Assembly (NCBI GenBank): GCA_900095095.1
Contig: FMBT01000376.1
Location: 62,001 to 126,000 of the forward strand
Length of the DNA stretch: 64,000 nt
Reading direction: 5' to 3'
Source of the DNA: Fragilariopsis cylindrus CCMP1102
Lineage: Eukaryota; Bacillariophyta; Bacillariophyceae; Bacillariales; Bacillariaceae
In this document: piece by piece, positions 22,888-33,266 of the stretch
Position numbering within the stretch: position 1 is the stretch's first letter
Layout of the letters: the number at the start of each line of letters is the position of its first letter
The notes under the pieces: model-generated
Seen by the model: only the letters and a program-made list of their open reading frames with translations
Database searches by the model: none
Told to the model about the DNA's origin: nothing
Program-made: the position numbers and the translations under genes

Positions 22888-24711
22888 TCAACACGCGTAG
22901 TAGGTGTGATTAGTACTTGCAATGTTACGCGAGGAATAATAGTTCGGTCCTTCGGTGTACCCCGTTGCGTTAGTCTGCTTCGTCGTGTCACTATCTATGC
23001 TACCATCGTCTTTAATAGTTGTTTCGACCTGATGTATCTGAGATGTATGGAACGCGTAGTAGGGCGTATGATTAGTACTTGCAATGTTACGCGAGGAATG
23101 ATATTTCGGTACTTCAACCATCAGTTGCTGCTCAAACTTTGCCAATGCTAATTTTGCATCAGCAAAGCTTTGAATCTCGTACTGATAATCTTCATCGGCG
23201 GTGTACCCAGTTGCGTTAGTCTGCTTCGTCGTGTCACTATCTGTGCTACCATCGTCTTTAATGGTTGTTTCGATTTGGTGTATCTGAGATGCATGGAACG
23301 TCCTTCTCAAAATTTCCTGAAATAGTATAGCACCGAACCCAAAGAACGCAATGAAATGAGGATCATTATTAAAGGCGCTCATCACGATGAGGAAAAATAA
23401 TAGTGTATATTTTGACAATATCAAGAGTACCAACCATAGCGTTGGTATCTTTCCAGCTTGAGCAATAATAGCGTGTGCCCCTTGGTGCAACCACATCAAT
23501 GCATCCTGACATAGCAAAACTGTTGCGATACTACCACAGAATAAATCGGCAGTAAATTGTTGTTTATTTTCCATATAGTCACTACCACCGTAGTAATTTG
23601 ACTCTACCCCGCCCTCTCCATCGTAATCCCCACCACCATCACCACCGAGCATGCGATATTTATTATATTGATCTGCTCCATCATCTTGATAGTCGTATAG
23701 GAACATTTTGTAACAAACACCAACGGCAATCAAAGCCATAGAATAGACAGGAACCAATAGTGTGTATAGATAATGACTATGCCTACTCCGAGTCAAAGCG
23801 TGATCTTCGTTGTGGTGAGGTTCAGATTCAAAGTGCAAATGTGCCAAAAATACAATCGATAGCACTCCTGAATAAAATTTTACAGAATGAGTGACCGATT
23901 CGTTGTTTCCTTCCACGATGAGAAGACTCATGATACTTTCTCCAAACATCAGCATGAACCATTCACCATACCGGTGCATACAGAAATGGACATTTAACGG
24001 TACAGAGGTTTCTATCTGCTGTTGTCTAGGAGCAAAAATGACATTATTACAGTAACCTAATATCGCCCACGACAACCAACTTGCAAGGCAAAACCAAATC
24101 GGGTTTTCGTTCACGTCATCACAATGATCGTTTCCGTCTTTGTTATAATGAGTAAAATATGAAATACCAGATTCGATAGCTGCCGCTAAGAGAAAACATG
24201 ACGGTATTATCCTACACATGATGTCCCTTTTTGCAACAACGTTTGCACCTGGGTCTCCAATCCCGTACAGAATAACCTCAATATACCGAGCGATGTTTAA
24301 TAAGGAGTTCAGGAAGAGGGATATTGAAAATTGAAATACATCTAGATGCTCACACGGGTGAGCCATCACATCAACGGATCGTATCCGTGACAATGCGGTT
24401 GCAACACAGCAAAGTTGCAAAATTTCCATTATTCTATGTACAGTATCATGACCTGGTCGTGTTGTGAAACGAGCATCGAAATATAATCTATCAAACCACA
24501 TCATCATAGATGGGAATCCAGCCGCACAAAAATAGAGGATACATCGAAAATCCAAATCGGAAGTTTTGATTACATTTCCCAAATTGTATGCCCCTCCCAC
24601 GTAAAAAAGATCAAAGAATATCTGTCCCCAATTGTCACTCGGAAGGATTTGTGTTTCACCCCAACGTTGCCTCTGCTTTGGTGGCGACCACCATGACCAT
24701 TTCCTTTTCAT
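22888..24711 (-). CDS. LtrA-like multi-pass membrane protein with duplicated C-terminal tail
   Basis: A 607-residue protein of the low-temperature-requirement A (PF06772) superfamily. The N-terminal signature DNWGQIFFDLFYVGGAYNLG matches the family's start (a D/ELFFDL-type motif before TM1). HRYGEWFMLMFGESIMSLLIV matches the conserved ER..GES helix. About nine to ten transmembrane segments extend to residue 465. The cytosolic tail contains two copies of a unit built on HASQIHQIETTIKDDG, DSDTTKQTNATGYT and SSRNIASTNHT, which is also duplicated at DNA level. Biochemical function of the family is unknown; bacterial ltrA was linked to growth at low temperature. The spacing between GES and the last TM block carries a Gly/Asp/Tyr insertion (GGDGGGDYDGEGG). 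Confidence 0.75.
   Translation of the reverse strand: MKRKWSWWSPPKQRQRWGETQILPSDNWGQIFFDLFYVGGAYNLGNVIKTSDLDFRCILYFCAAGFPSMMMWFDRLYFDARFTTRPGHDTVHRIMEILQLCCVATALSRIRSVDVMAHPCEHLDVFQFSISLFLNSLLNIARYIEVILYGIGDPGANVVAKRDIMCRIIPSCFLLAAAIESGISYFTHYNKDGNDHCDDVNENPIWFCLASWLSWAILGYCNNVIFAPRQQQIETSVPLNVHFCMHRYGEWFMLMFGESIMSLLIVEGNNESVTHSVKFYSGVLSIVFLAHLHFESEPHHNEDHALTRSRHSHYLYTLLVPVYSMALIAVGVCYKMFLYDYQDDGADQYNKYRMLGGDGGGDYDGEGGVESNYYGGSDYMENKQQFTADLFCGSIATVLLCQDALMWLHQGAHAIIAQAGKIPTLWLVLLILSKYTLLFFLIVMSAFNNDPHFIAFFGFGAILFQEILRRTFHASQIHQIETTIKDDGSTDSDTTKQTNATGYTADEDYQYEIQSFADAKLALAKFEQQLMVEVPKYHSSRNIASTNHTPYYAFHTSQIHQVETTIKDDGSIDSDTTKQTNATGYTEGPNYYSSRNIASTNHTYYAC
22893..23271. repeat. Imperfect tandem duplication in the LtrA-like gene tail
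   Basis: One block, with GATTAGTACTTGCAATGTTA at its core, occurs near 22905-22938 and again near 23070-23100. A second block, containing GTTAGTCTGCTTCGTCGTG, occurs at about 22953-23024 and 23201-23271. Copies differ by a few substitutions, so the duplication is fairly recent. Confidence 0.85.
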
Positions 24712-26330
24712 ATTCGTATGACGAATACCAGTATAATATTTATAGTAAGCTCGGCTTGTATGAATTGAATAACGTCCCGGAAAAGTCCTGTTGGGTATAG
24801 CAACTTTGCTTTGATATATACTTCCTAAGCTGGGCTAGTTAGTGACGCCCTCAAAAATTACTATTCATAACAACTCCGTTAACTGTACAATTACTTCGAA
24901 TTGGTTGCAAGTCTAAGTCGTAGCTTGGCGTGGAAAGCAACCAAAGCAATAATTTTGAGAGGAATTTTCTGCCCAATTACAAGAGCTACAATAGATGACG
25001 ATTTTCATTCGCCATTACTCATACAATAATTATTTTTTCAGATTTTCATGCATCGGCTCCGTATTATATCGCTTCTAGCTTCAACGTACGAGAATTAAGC
25101 CTCAACGGATATTTTAATTTGTAGTGGTCCTAATGTACGAAATCGTATCGTAAGTAAAGTTACTGTAACACGAAGTATTCTTTAGTTTTGATTTAGATAC
25201 ATACGCAACTCATAGTACTTTTCTGGAACCTAGCTTTTGTCCAATTCCTAGGCGCTGTCTCAATCTTAGTACCACAAACCAACTGAGTGTAGTGTCTGCA
25301 CCCAACCCAACATGATTAAAATATACTATACAATTCATTACTGTATGCTTTATGATTTCCTGTATTTATGCTATTCTAGGGTTAAAATAAAATAGATAAT
25401 TGGCAGGTAAATTTCGAATGTTAAGTAATTATTTGCGAATAAGAGATTTTATTGTGTTCTAAAAGCAAAGGGAGAAACTGCACCGAGGCAGCACAGCACA
25501 GCGCAGGGAAGTGTGTGTGATGCTTTTCAATTTGCAGTTCAAGAAGGAATTAGTTTTCTTCATGGATAGAGATTATTTTATGAAAATTTCTACATCTCTT
25601 CTAGGATTGCTTCAATTGAAATTATGAATGTATAACTCTCCAAATACAATGCTTTGAGAGAAAGTTCACAGAGATGAAATTATATCATTATTTTTACATA
25701 GCTTTGCTGTGCAGCTATTTATCATTCTCTAGCAAGTAGTAAGTAGCTAGAGGAATAATTTTCCTATGTTATTTACCTCTGTAAAAAATTACACTCAGTT
25801 CTGTTGTTAAAGTATCATCTGCAGCCAGGTAGGTGTGATATCATGGAGTATTTGAATACTAGTTACTTAGTATCAACAAGTTACTTGAGTACAGTACAGG
25901 TAATAACTTATATTTTACTAAAAAAGTTTCGTCAGAAGTGCCGAAGTCGCTTCTGTATGATTTGGGTTAGGGTTTTCAACTTTGAACACACCACCCGCCT
26001 ATAAAAAAAGCGTCCAAAAATGCATACAAAAATAGAAAAAAAGAATGCCTCTTTATTCCGTTCTTCTCGTCTCACCATCATAAATTATTATTATTTAATG
26101 TACTACTAGTAGTAGCACCAACACTTTGCGACTTCAACTACTAAAATTCGCATAAACAAATAAGAAGAAGTGATATTGTGTTGTTAACCGTACTGTATAT
26201 ATCAGTGAGTCGAGTAGAGGTCGTCGACCAAGGAAGCTGAACAGCAACACAAGGCAAGACCGAATATGAGATAACAGAGTGGAGAAGACAAGGAACTGAG
26301 CAGTCATTTATCAGAAAAATAGAATCAAAA
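24712..26330. other. Intergenic, no gene recognised
   Basis: 1.6 kb between divergent genes. It is AT-rich with no protein-like frame; the largest plus-strand frame (25804-26004) looks random. A GCACAGCACAGCGCAG stretch lies near 25490. Confidence 0.5.
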
Positions 26331-27899
26331 ATGATGAATACGAATAGACAAATGAATGCCGATGCAGACGACGACGACGATGCTGCTACCAGTAGCGTCG
26401 GCGATGTGATCATGGCGACGACAACGACGACGATAACGAATCACCACAAATCAACAAGTAGTCCTCCTCCTCCTCCGCCGCCTCAAACCGCTAAACGACG
26501 CGTCGAAGAGATCCATCAAGCCCCACCGTCCTCCAACATCAGTATAATGTCACACGAGAATCATGGTAGCAGTAATAATAACGAGGAGACAATAATAGCA
26601 ACAAAATTCCACGACGATGACAACAACAACAACAGCAACAATAACAATAATATCGATAACAATAATTCTTATTTTTGTATAGGGAGTGGATCTGGTTGTT
26701 TAAATCGTTCTACATCCGCAAATTGTTTAACAAGAGAATTAGAACAATTCCCAAAAAGTACACAAGAACATGTCGGTCAAGATTTATATGGACTCACCGA
26801 AAAATGTATCCCCACAGTGGATACTCATTTACTAGAGGAATTAGAGAAAGCGATAGTAGCACTGATAGAAAAAGCGGATGCGGAACATAATTCAGAAGCA
26901 TTACGAAGAAGAACAGAAGAAGCAACGATGGCGACTACTGATCAGATTGGTAATAATAGTTCGGATACCGATACCGATCATGTGGATATCCCCTATTACG
27001 CCTATCGGCTGGCTGTCTCGAAATCCTCCTCATATGTGCATCAATCCCAATTTCGATTAATGTTTTTACGATGTACCGAAGGAAATGTCAAGAAGGCTGC
27101 CAAACGTACCTTGCGACATTTTAAAACAAAATTACAGTTGTTCGGTGAAGATAAGTTGGTACGAGATATTGTCTTGGATGATTTAAATGAAAATGATATG
27201 GAATCATTGTTATCGGGTGGCTTTCAAGTCTTGAAGGATCGAGATGCCGCGGGTCGGTCCGTCTTATTTGGACGGTATACCTCGATGAAGTATCGCACCA
27301 TCGATAATATGTTACGTGCATTGTGGTATATCTGGATGTCCATATTAGAAGATCCGATTAATCAAATGAAAGGTGTGGTAGCGGTTGGGTATGAAGTTGG
27401 AAAGGTACCTCTGGATAAATTTAATTGTACGAATGGGACAGAAGAAGACTCGGAAGAAGAAGAAATTGAGGAGGATGATGAGAACAATACCGATGGTATT
27501 AGTGGGGAGGATGATATTGATTTTTCGAGTAGTAGTGGTACGGGAGGATTCGAAATGTCCTATGCGGACGATAATAATAGTGGTGGGTTTGATCGTGAAA
27601 TGGCCAGAGAAATTATTAGTATTCCATTAAGTGTCCCCGTACGACCGGCTGGATATCATTTATGTACCGATTCACATCAATGGGTGGGTATCTTAAATAC
27701 TGTGCTGGTGACCATGTGTAAACTTGTTCGATTACGAATGAGAATCCATCATGGATCCGATCAAGAATGCAAGTATGTACTGATGACACATGGTATATCC
27801 TCTGATTCTATTCCCGTAGATGATACTGGATATATGTCTCTGACTAATCATATAGAATGGATCGAACAACGTCGATTATCGGATGCTAATAAACTGTAA
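26331..27899 (+). CDS. CRAL-TRIO (SEC14)-like protein, diatom-type
   Basis: A single-exon frame of 522 residues. The N-terminal 125 residues are low complexity (poly-Asp, poly-Thr, poly-Pro, poly-Asn). The remainder follows the plan of the CRAL-TRIO lipid-binding family in diverged form. It has an N-terminal helical part with FRLMFLRCTEGNVKKAAKRT and LRHFKTKLQLFGEDKL, then a D..GR step (VLKDRDAAGRSVLFGRY). Next come an ALWYIWMSILEDP helix, an acidic insertion (EEDSEEEEIEEDDENNTDG), and SVPVRPAGYHLCTDSHQW in the position of the conserved pocket strand. The gene at 51083 has the same arrangement (TDEFRIMFLRCELFVVTKAA, SRDRAGRRILIHIAY), so the two are paralogues. The likely role is binding or transfer of a hydrophobic ligand, but this is inference from weak similarity. 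Confidence 0.6.
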   Translation: MMNTNRQMNADADDDDDAATSSVGDVIMATTTTTITNHHKSTSSPPPPPPPQTAKRRVEEIHQAPPSSNISIMSHENHGSSNNNEETIIATKFHDDDNNNNSNNNNNIDNNNSYFCIGSGSGCLNRSTSANCLTRELEQFPKSTQEHVGQDLYGLTEKCIPTVDTHLLEELEKAIVALIEKADAEHNSEALRRRTEEATMATTDQIGNNSSDTDTDHVDIPYYAYRLAVSKSSSYVHQSQFRLMFLRCTEGNVKKAAKRTLRHFKTKLQLFGEDKLVRDIVLDDLNENDMESLLSGGFQVLKDRDAAGRSVLFGRYTSMKYRTIDNMLRALWYIWMSILEDPINQMKGVVAVGYEVGKVPLDKFNCTNGTEEDSEEEEIEEDDENNTDGISGEDDIDFSSSSGTGGFEMSYADDNNSGGFDREMAREIISIPLSVPVRPAGYHLCTDSHQWVGILNTVLVTMCKLVRLRMRIHHGSDQECKYVLMTHGISSDSIPVDDTGYMSLTNHIEWIEQRRLSDANKL

Positions 27900-28114
27900 A
27901 TAATAACAATAATAATAATAATAATAATAATAATTGTTCACACTGTAAATAAATAGACCGGACATTAGAAAAGTAAATATCGCACGAGGAAGATTGTTCT
28001 TCTATTTTTTTTTAAATCAGTCGTTATTTCTAGCTAGAGAGTTAGAAGTATCGTCGTATCGTCGATACGATACGACGAATCATCATTTTCTTAGAAATCA
28101 ATAATTTCCGCACT

Positions 28115-29335
28115 TCAATTATAATCTTTGGGTGGTAGCGATTCTTCAATACCTTGGCTATGGTTTCCTTCTCCTGCTACTGATTCTTCGTTGAAAGAAG
28201 ATGATTCAATCACATTGGCATTCATCGTGGATGATGATTCAGGCTCAATCATAAAAGCAGATGCTTCGGCTTTGGCTTCGGCTTTTAAGAAGCTTCGCGG
28301 CGAACACATTCCCCCCCAATTCGATACAGTAGGAATTACATTGATAATAATACTAAATAATTGAATATCAATGAGTAATAAGAAAAATAACGCCACTTCG
28401 CTATTAGCATATTCTTTTGTCCGATTACTCTCGAAACTAGTATCACTTTCTTTTGGGGACTTTATTTTGCTAGTTACATATATTTCTGCTGGATCCAAAC
28501 TTGTACTTTCTTTTGGGAACAAAAACTCAAATGATTGACTTATTGCGACACAGATAAAATCTACAATACTAATAGTCAGAAGTAAATTCAGTCCAGAAGT
28601 GATTCCCTTCTTTTCTTTCGGCCACGGCAAATGCTATCTCAAAAGAAGCCGCCATTGCAAAGACTTCAACCCGCAGCAATTATTGCTGCATAGCAGGGAA
28701 TCTGATAAAGTATGGATATCTGACTTCCATCGTTTTCGTAAGCATACGTTATACGTCGGTCAACCAACCATAACCAACCATAGAAAAACGATGCAGGTAT
28801 ATTTCCTATAGCAGATCTGTGTGTGGTTGTTAAGCGATACCTGTGTTTGGCTATAAGGCCGGATACAAGATGTTTCCAATGAGGTATCCAAAAATAACGA
28901 CAAAAGAATGGATACAAACATGAAATCATGGACGGTCCAATCACTCCCACTGGTTTCATTACACTTGCCTGGATGATCGTTACAGAATATACGAAAATGA
29001 ATCCAATTGTGAAGGGTGCCATTTCGATATATTAGTAACTGTCGTTACCTGGTTGCTTAATGAATGTGGACTCCGCGAAGGCTGGTATGGTATACTCAAG
29101 GAAGAAATTCTGTTTACAGCATGAATATTACACCATACCATATGTGTCAAACATAATTGAAACCGATCTCTTTTTGGGGTATCAGTTTCGCCTATTGTTT
29201 TTGATAATGTACGTAAAGAGCAGCGGTAATTTAGGCTCATTAGAAAGATATTTCTCAGGTAGTATTTGATGCAAGCTGTTCTTTCAAATGAACGTCAGTG
29301 AGAATATCAGTTTCATTGAAGACTTCTTCAGTCAT
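28115..29335 (-). pseudogene. Interrupted multi-exon membrane-protein gene (unresolved model)
   Basis: Several minus-strand segments are protein-like but in different frames. From 29335 the frame starts MTEEVFNETDILTDVHLKEQ, followed one base out of frame by EKYLSNEPKLPLLF. Near 29110-29040 the frame reads NFFLEYTIPAFAESTFIKQP. An 80-bp intron-like block (GTAACG donor, TTACTAAT branch-like site, CATCCAG) follows. After it the frame continues KCNETSGSDWTVHDFMFVS or, in another frame, ASVMKPVGVIGPSMISCL. Near 28655 it reads MAASFEIAFAVAERKEGNHF, again one base off GLNLLLTISIVDFICVAISQ. The last frame runs to the stop at 28115 with two TM segments and a Ser/Glu tail. I could not build one clean open frame. 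It is either a multi-exon membrane protein with sequencing indels or a decaying gene. Function unknown. Confidence 0.4.
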
Positions 29336-30006
29336 GATAGTTGCTCTGCTATTGAGAAGTTGGTTTGAATCGGGTTTGTTTTCTTGTGTATTCGCAGGAG
29401 AGATGTCGTCGATGATGATGTGAGATACTCAAAGAAGAAATAATTGCGAATTAGAATATATATATATTGAGATTCAATTTTATAAAAAACAAAATCTTAC
29501 AGAAATATGATTCATTATCACTGTTTGAAGTTCATTTCGTTGCGACGAGTGAATAAATCGAATCATATTTCATCCGGTGTAATCATACAACTTGGAGCTA
29601 TTATCGGTAGGATTAGCGACGTAAACCGTATCAGATAGTTATTATGAAAGCAAGAGAAAGAGATAGAAAGATTATAATCGCATTTTGTTTCCGCGAATGT
29701 GAAATGAGTGAATGAAATAAGTGCAAATTCGAAGACGCCGTCGATTTAACTTTCAACTACGTGGTGCGTGATGTTAGTACAAGTCGCTTAAATCATTATT
29801 TATTTCGATGGCTTAACAATTCGGTTTTAAGAGGCACCAGTTACAGTACTTAAAAACACTACTTACTTGGCTATTCTCAAATTCTGGGTCGGAGGGATCA
29901 ACTGCGCTGCTTCGCGCCAAAAATAAATTCCACACGAAGATAGTAAGCAATTAACTGTAGAATAAAGAATAAGAACAGAAAGAATGAAAGAATAGAAGTA
30001 ATAGCG
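29336..30006. other. Intergenic, no gene recognised
   Basis: AT-rich spacer between the interrupted membrane-protein gene and the AlkB-like gene; presumably contains the AlkB-like promoter. A short ATATATATAT run lies near 29456-29467. Confidence 0.45.
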
Positions 30007-31845
30007 ATGACAAAAGAAAACACAACAAGACAGACAAACAAACAAACATTACGCAGAATGATGTCAGTACCAGCTGCTTGTAGTAGTAGCAGCAGTAGCA
30101 GTAGCAGCAGTAGCAGCAGTGATATGAATAATAATAATAATAAAAACAATATTGAAGAGATCAATGACAAATCAAAAGGATTACATGTGAAGGTATTTCG
30201 TCGATATCAAGATCAAATACAGTCCGATTATTGGTGGAATACAATTCTTAATAATATAAATTGGTATCGTGTGAAATACAAATCAGGACGATTCCAAAAG
30301 AATTGTGAGACACCCTGTTGGACTACCTTCTTTGGTGGACGCAAAGAATATACACCATATCAAGATATACCCGATTGGTTACAACCTTTAGTCAATCAAG
30401 TAAGTTCTGATTTGATGGTACCAACAAAACAACCATTCAATGCCATATTAGTAAGATTATACTTTGATGGAAACGATGAAATTGCATGGCATACCGATGG
30501 AAGAACATTTTTAGGTACTACACCAACAATTGCTAGTTTAAGTTTTGGTTCAAAAGCAAATTTTCAAATGAGACGAATGACAAATGTATGGCCATCAGTA
30601 AATAGGAATGTGGTTAACAACAACGTTAACAACAACAATAGTAGTAGCAGAAGCAGTAGTAGTAATAAGAATAATAATAATATTAAAAGTAGCGGTATTG
30701 ATTATAATACACCCCAACATGATTTCATTGTTGGGGATGGTGATATGCTTGTTATGCTGGATGAGACACAAAAGTATTGGCATCATCGTGTACCTAAAGA
30801 AAAGGGCCGGAGACCCAGAATAAATATCAATTTTCGATATATAAATCCAGGAAAAGATGCGGAACGTGGCCAAAAGACATACTATAAATATATGGTCCAC
30901 GGAGATGACGACGAAAAAAGTCTGAAATCGTATTCCTACAAATCAATACTGGCCATGAGAGGTGGAATAATGAATTTTATATCATCATCGTCATTACGAC
31001 CTAATGCTAATACTAATAATAAGAGGATACTAACAGAATTTAACGATGCTGCTACTGCTACTGCTTCTGCTACTGCTACTGCTACTGCTACTGCTACTGC
31101 TACTGCTACTGCTACTGCTACTGCTGCAACCAATATTGGTGGCGTTGATGGTAATAATAGCAATGATTGTGCCAACAAAAAGAGAAGGGTCGACGATAAA
31201 CGAAAGAACAATGATAATAATAATAGTGGCAAACCTAGCAGCAGCAGCAGCAGCAGCAGCAATCACAATCACAAAACCGGCAGTAACAATTATGATGTAC
31301 CTACAGCAGGAATGGTACAAAAATACAAGAACGGCAACGACGAAGATGATGTTATCAATGATGGTATGAATAGTACGGATGATGCTACAACAACAACAAC
31401 AACAACAACTAGTACTAGTACTAGTAGTAGTACTACTACTCAACAATATTATTATTTATCTGCATCAGAAAATAATAATATTGACAAATCTGCATTTATG
31501 GCATTACCTGATGATATTCGCAAGGAGCTTATTCATGAATGGTGGAAGAAAAAATATACATCTCAACGACGAGGATACGCTAAAACGAATACTGACACTA
31601 GTACTGATATTAGCACTAATACTAGCACTAATACTAATACTAGCACTAATACTAATACGAATACGAATATGAATACGAAGTTAGTAGTTCCCCATCAACC
31701 AAAGGTACAACAACAACAACAAGGAGACAATACATATAACAAGAAGCAAAAAGGGGAAAGCAAAGAGAAAATACGGTCATCAGCAGTAGCAGCAGCACGT
31801 ACCGATACTCTACATTCATATTTCTCTACCACTAAGAAAAAATGA
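30007..31845 (+). CDS. AlkB-type 2-oxoglutarate/Fe(II) dioxygenase with C-terminal ubiquitin- and PCNA-binding-like motifs
   Basis: 612 codons from 30007; the Met pair at 30058 (MMSVPAAC) is an equally good start. The AlkB domain (PF13532) resembles ALKBH2/3, which oxidatively remove alkyl groups from DNA or RNA bases. NAILVRLYFDGNDEIAWHTD carries the iron HxD motif (His162, Asp164). ASLSFGSKANFQMRR follows. The distal His lies in KYWHHRVPKEKGRRP (about 259-260). The 2-oxoglutarate-binding Arg motif is RININFRY. A Ser/Asn insertion splits the domain after about residue 195. The long C-terminal half is low complexity (Ala/Thr, Asn, Ser, Thr repeats) but holds two conserved-looking peptides. 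FMALPDDIRKELIHEWW (from about 497) resembles a UBM ubiquitin-binding motif. TDTLHSYF (from about 599), near the C-terminal end, resembles a PIP box lacking the Gln. The catalytic assignment is firm; the tail motifs are inference. Confidence 0.88.
   Translation: MTKENTTRQTNKQTLRRMMSVPAACSSSSSSSSSSSSSDMNNNNNKNNIEEINDKSKGLHVKVFRRYQDQIQSDYWWNTILNNINWYRVKYKSGRFQKNCETPCWTTFFGGRKEYTPYQDIPDWLQPLVNQVSSDLMVPTKQPFNAILVRLYFDGNDEIAWHTDGRTFLGTTPTIASLSFGSKANFQMRRMTNVWPSVNRNVVNNNVNNNNSSSRSSSSNKNNNNIKSSGIDYNTPQHDFIVGDGDMLVMLDETQKYWHHRVPKEKGRRPRININFRYINPGKDAERGQKTYYKYMVHGDDDEKSLKSYSYKSILAMRGGIMNFISSSSLRPNANTNNKRILTEFNDAATATASATATATATATATATATATAATNIGGVDGNNSNDCANKKRRVDDKRKNNDNNNSGKPSSSSSSSSNHNHKTGSNNYDVPTAGMVQKYKNGNDEDDVINDGMNSTDDATTTTTTTTSTSTSSSTTTQQYYYLSASENNNIDKSAFMALPDDIRKELIHEWWKKKYTSQRRGYAKTNTDTSTDISTNTSTNTNTSTNTNTNTNMNTKLVVPHQPKVQQQQQGDNTYNKKQKGESKEKIRSSAVAAARTDTLHSYFSTTKKK
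31048..31128 (+). repeat. GCTACT hexanucleotide microsatellite (Ala-Thr repeat)
   Basis: (GCTACT)n with one variant unit, encoding an alternating Ala-Thr tract in the AlkB-like protein. Confidence 0.85.
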
Positions 31846-32186
31846 TATTGAATAGAAGATTAGGAAGTAAATATTAATTCTTTTCTTTTATAATAATATT
31901 CACTTATTATATTTTCTACTTGTCCTAATATTAATATTCTGCGATTTGTTCGATTTTACGAACTTACCGAATTTGTCATACTGAATTGCTTCCTTTGCTT
32001 GCTTTTTGATCCATCATGATCTCTCCATCGTCTTAACGATGGCTTCACCTCACCTCACTTGGTTCGTCATTTCTTTCCTTCTCCTCGTTTCTCGTCATGC
32101 TGGTGGTTTGAAATAATGCTCGGGTGGTGGAATATCCCGTTCCCGAGAGAACTGGAAGGACGCTTCGTGGCCGGCAGTGGTGCTAG
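31846..32186. other. Intergenic, no gene recognised
   Basis: 3' flank of the AlkB-like gene and downstream flank of the FkbM C-terminal piece. The plus-strand frame at 32059-32253 is the antisense shadow of the FkbM piece. Confidence 0.4.
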
Positions 32187-32543
32187 TTATGTTATCGGCT
32201 TCGGTGTGGCCACCGAGTCGGGGATTTGGAACCGACTTTCCGGATGCACATAAACGTCCGAGGCTCGGACCAAACCTTCATAGCGTTGGTAACCTTCCAA
32301 CGCCATCTTAGCCCGGACCTGTCGTCGGACCTCGCAATTATTGTCAGTGCAAAAACTGTTTTGAATTTCGATCATTAATACATTGATACGAATGGCTTGA
32401 AAATCGATCGTCGACAAGACTAATGCTTCCGCACCCTCCACGTCCAGGGAGAAAAAGTCCAAGGTGGGCAGCACTGGTGCCGTGGTGGATAACAACATAA
32501 ACAATTCGTGGATCATTATTTGTCTCTTACCGTGATCCTGCAA
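32187..32543 (-). pseudogene. FkbM-type methyltransferase, C-terminal half only
   Basis: The minus-strand frame encodes PTLDFFSLDVEGAEALVLST, the hallmark of the FkbM/Methyltransf_21 family (PF05050). It then has IDFQAIRINVLMIEIQN and a short C-terminal region ending YVHPESRFQIPDS. The N-terminal SAM-binding half is missing: upstream the frame enters a short repeated sequence (32511-32586) and loses coding character. The missing half is at 39321-40154, on the same strand and correctly placed for an ancestral single gene. It could also be a separate truncated paralogue. Confidence 0.75.
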
Positions 32544-32586
32544 TGCATTATTTGATCCCGCAATGCATTATTTGTCTCTTACCGTG
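32511..32586. repeat. Short direct repeats at the broken edge of the FkbM gene
   Basis: TTATTTGTCTCTTACCGTG occurs at about 32516-32534 and again at 32568-32586. GCAATGCATTATTTG occurs at about 32540 and 32560. The repeats sit exactly where the FkbM reading frame ends, so they may be the scar of an insertion or of a replication slip. Confidence 0.7.
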
Positions 32587-32996
32587 TATTATTCAATGAC
32601 GAAATTTGTCACAATACGTTGGAGTATATTTGATGGAGTATCTTTGATGGAGTATCCGTTAGTTCAAAACTCAACACACTGTCAATCTCAGGAACTGACA
32701 AACCCTATACATTATTCTTGCATATTTATTGTAGCCACAAATAATCATAAAATACAGTTTATAAAATTACAACCAATTATCAGACACAACTATAATCTCT
32801 GAAGAAAGATGCTCAAGTCTTATTCTTCTTGCTTTATCTTCCTTATTGCTACTGACGAAGGTGTTGACTATACAGTGTATACCGGCGTTAATAAACTTTT
32901 AAGTGGGTTTTAGGTTTCATTGAAATCAACTATTACTTGCTTAAGGTTTATTGACAATGGAACGATCTGAAAGTACAATGCTAGAAACAAGTACAA

Positions 32997-33266
32997 ATGA
33001 CAATACGGGAACGTGCCGATGCCCAAACAAATGCTGGACAAGAGATATTGAATCTCATCCGTATACACGTCGAAGAGCAGAAAAGACAATCAGGGAAGAC
33101 CAAGAATACTATTACCAGTACCAGTACCAGTACCAGTACCAGTACCAGTACTACTAATACAAATACAAATTATTACACTGCCATCACCAACAGCAACGGT
33201 AACAGCAGCAACAACAACGGTAACGGGAAGAAAAACGGTATCTACATCTACAAATCCGACGGATAA
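32997..33266 (+). CDS. Small hypothetical protein with Ser-Thr / Asn repeats
   Basis: An 89-codon frame with a protein-like start (helix-forming ADAQTNAGQEILNLIRIHVE) followed by an (ACC AGT)n-encoded Thr-Ser repeat and Asn/Gly repeats. In the overlapping frame from 32957 (MERSESTMLETSTND) the first 15 codons also look coding, so the real gene may combine both through an indel. No family is recognised. It is the left-most gene of the island. Confidence 0.3.
   Translation: MTIRERADAQTNAGQEILNLIRIHVEEQKRQSGKTKNTITSTSTSTSTSTSTTNTNTNYYTAITNSNGNSSNNNGNGKKNGIYIYKSDG

Noticed and set aside
31046-31446. Poly-Leu/poly-Ile and poly-Ser frames opposite the AlkB-like tail
   Set aside because: They are frame shadows of microsatellites coding Ala-Thr and Ser repeats in the real gene.
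32059-32253. Plus-strand ORF over the FkbM C-terminal piece
   Set aside because: It is antisense to the SLDVEGAE-containing frame and has no independent support.
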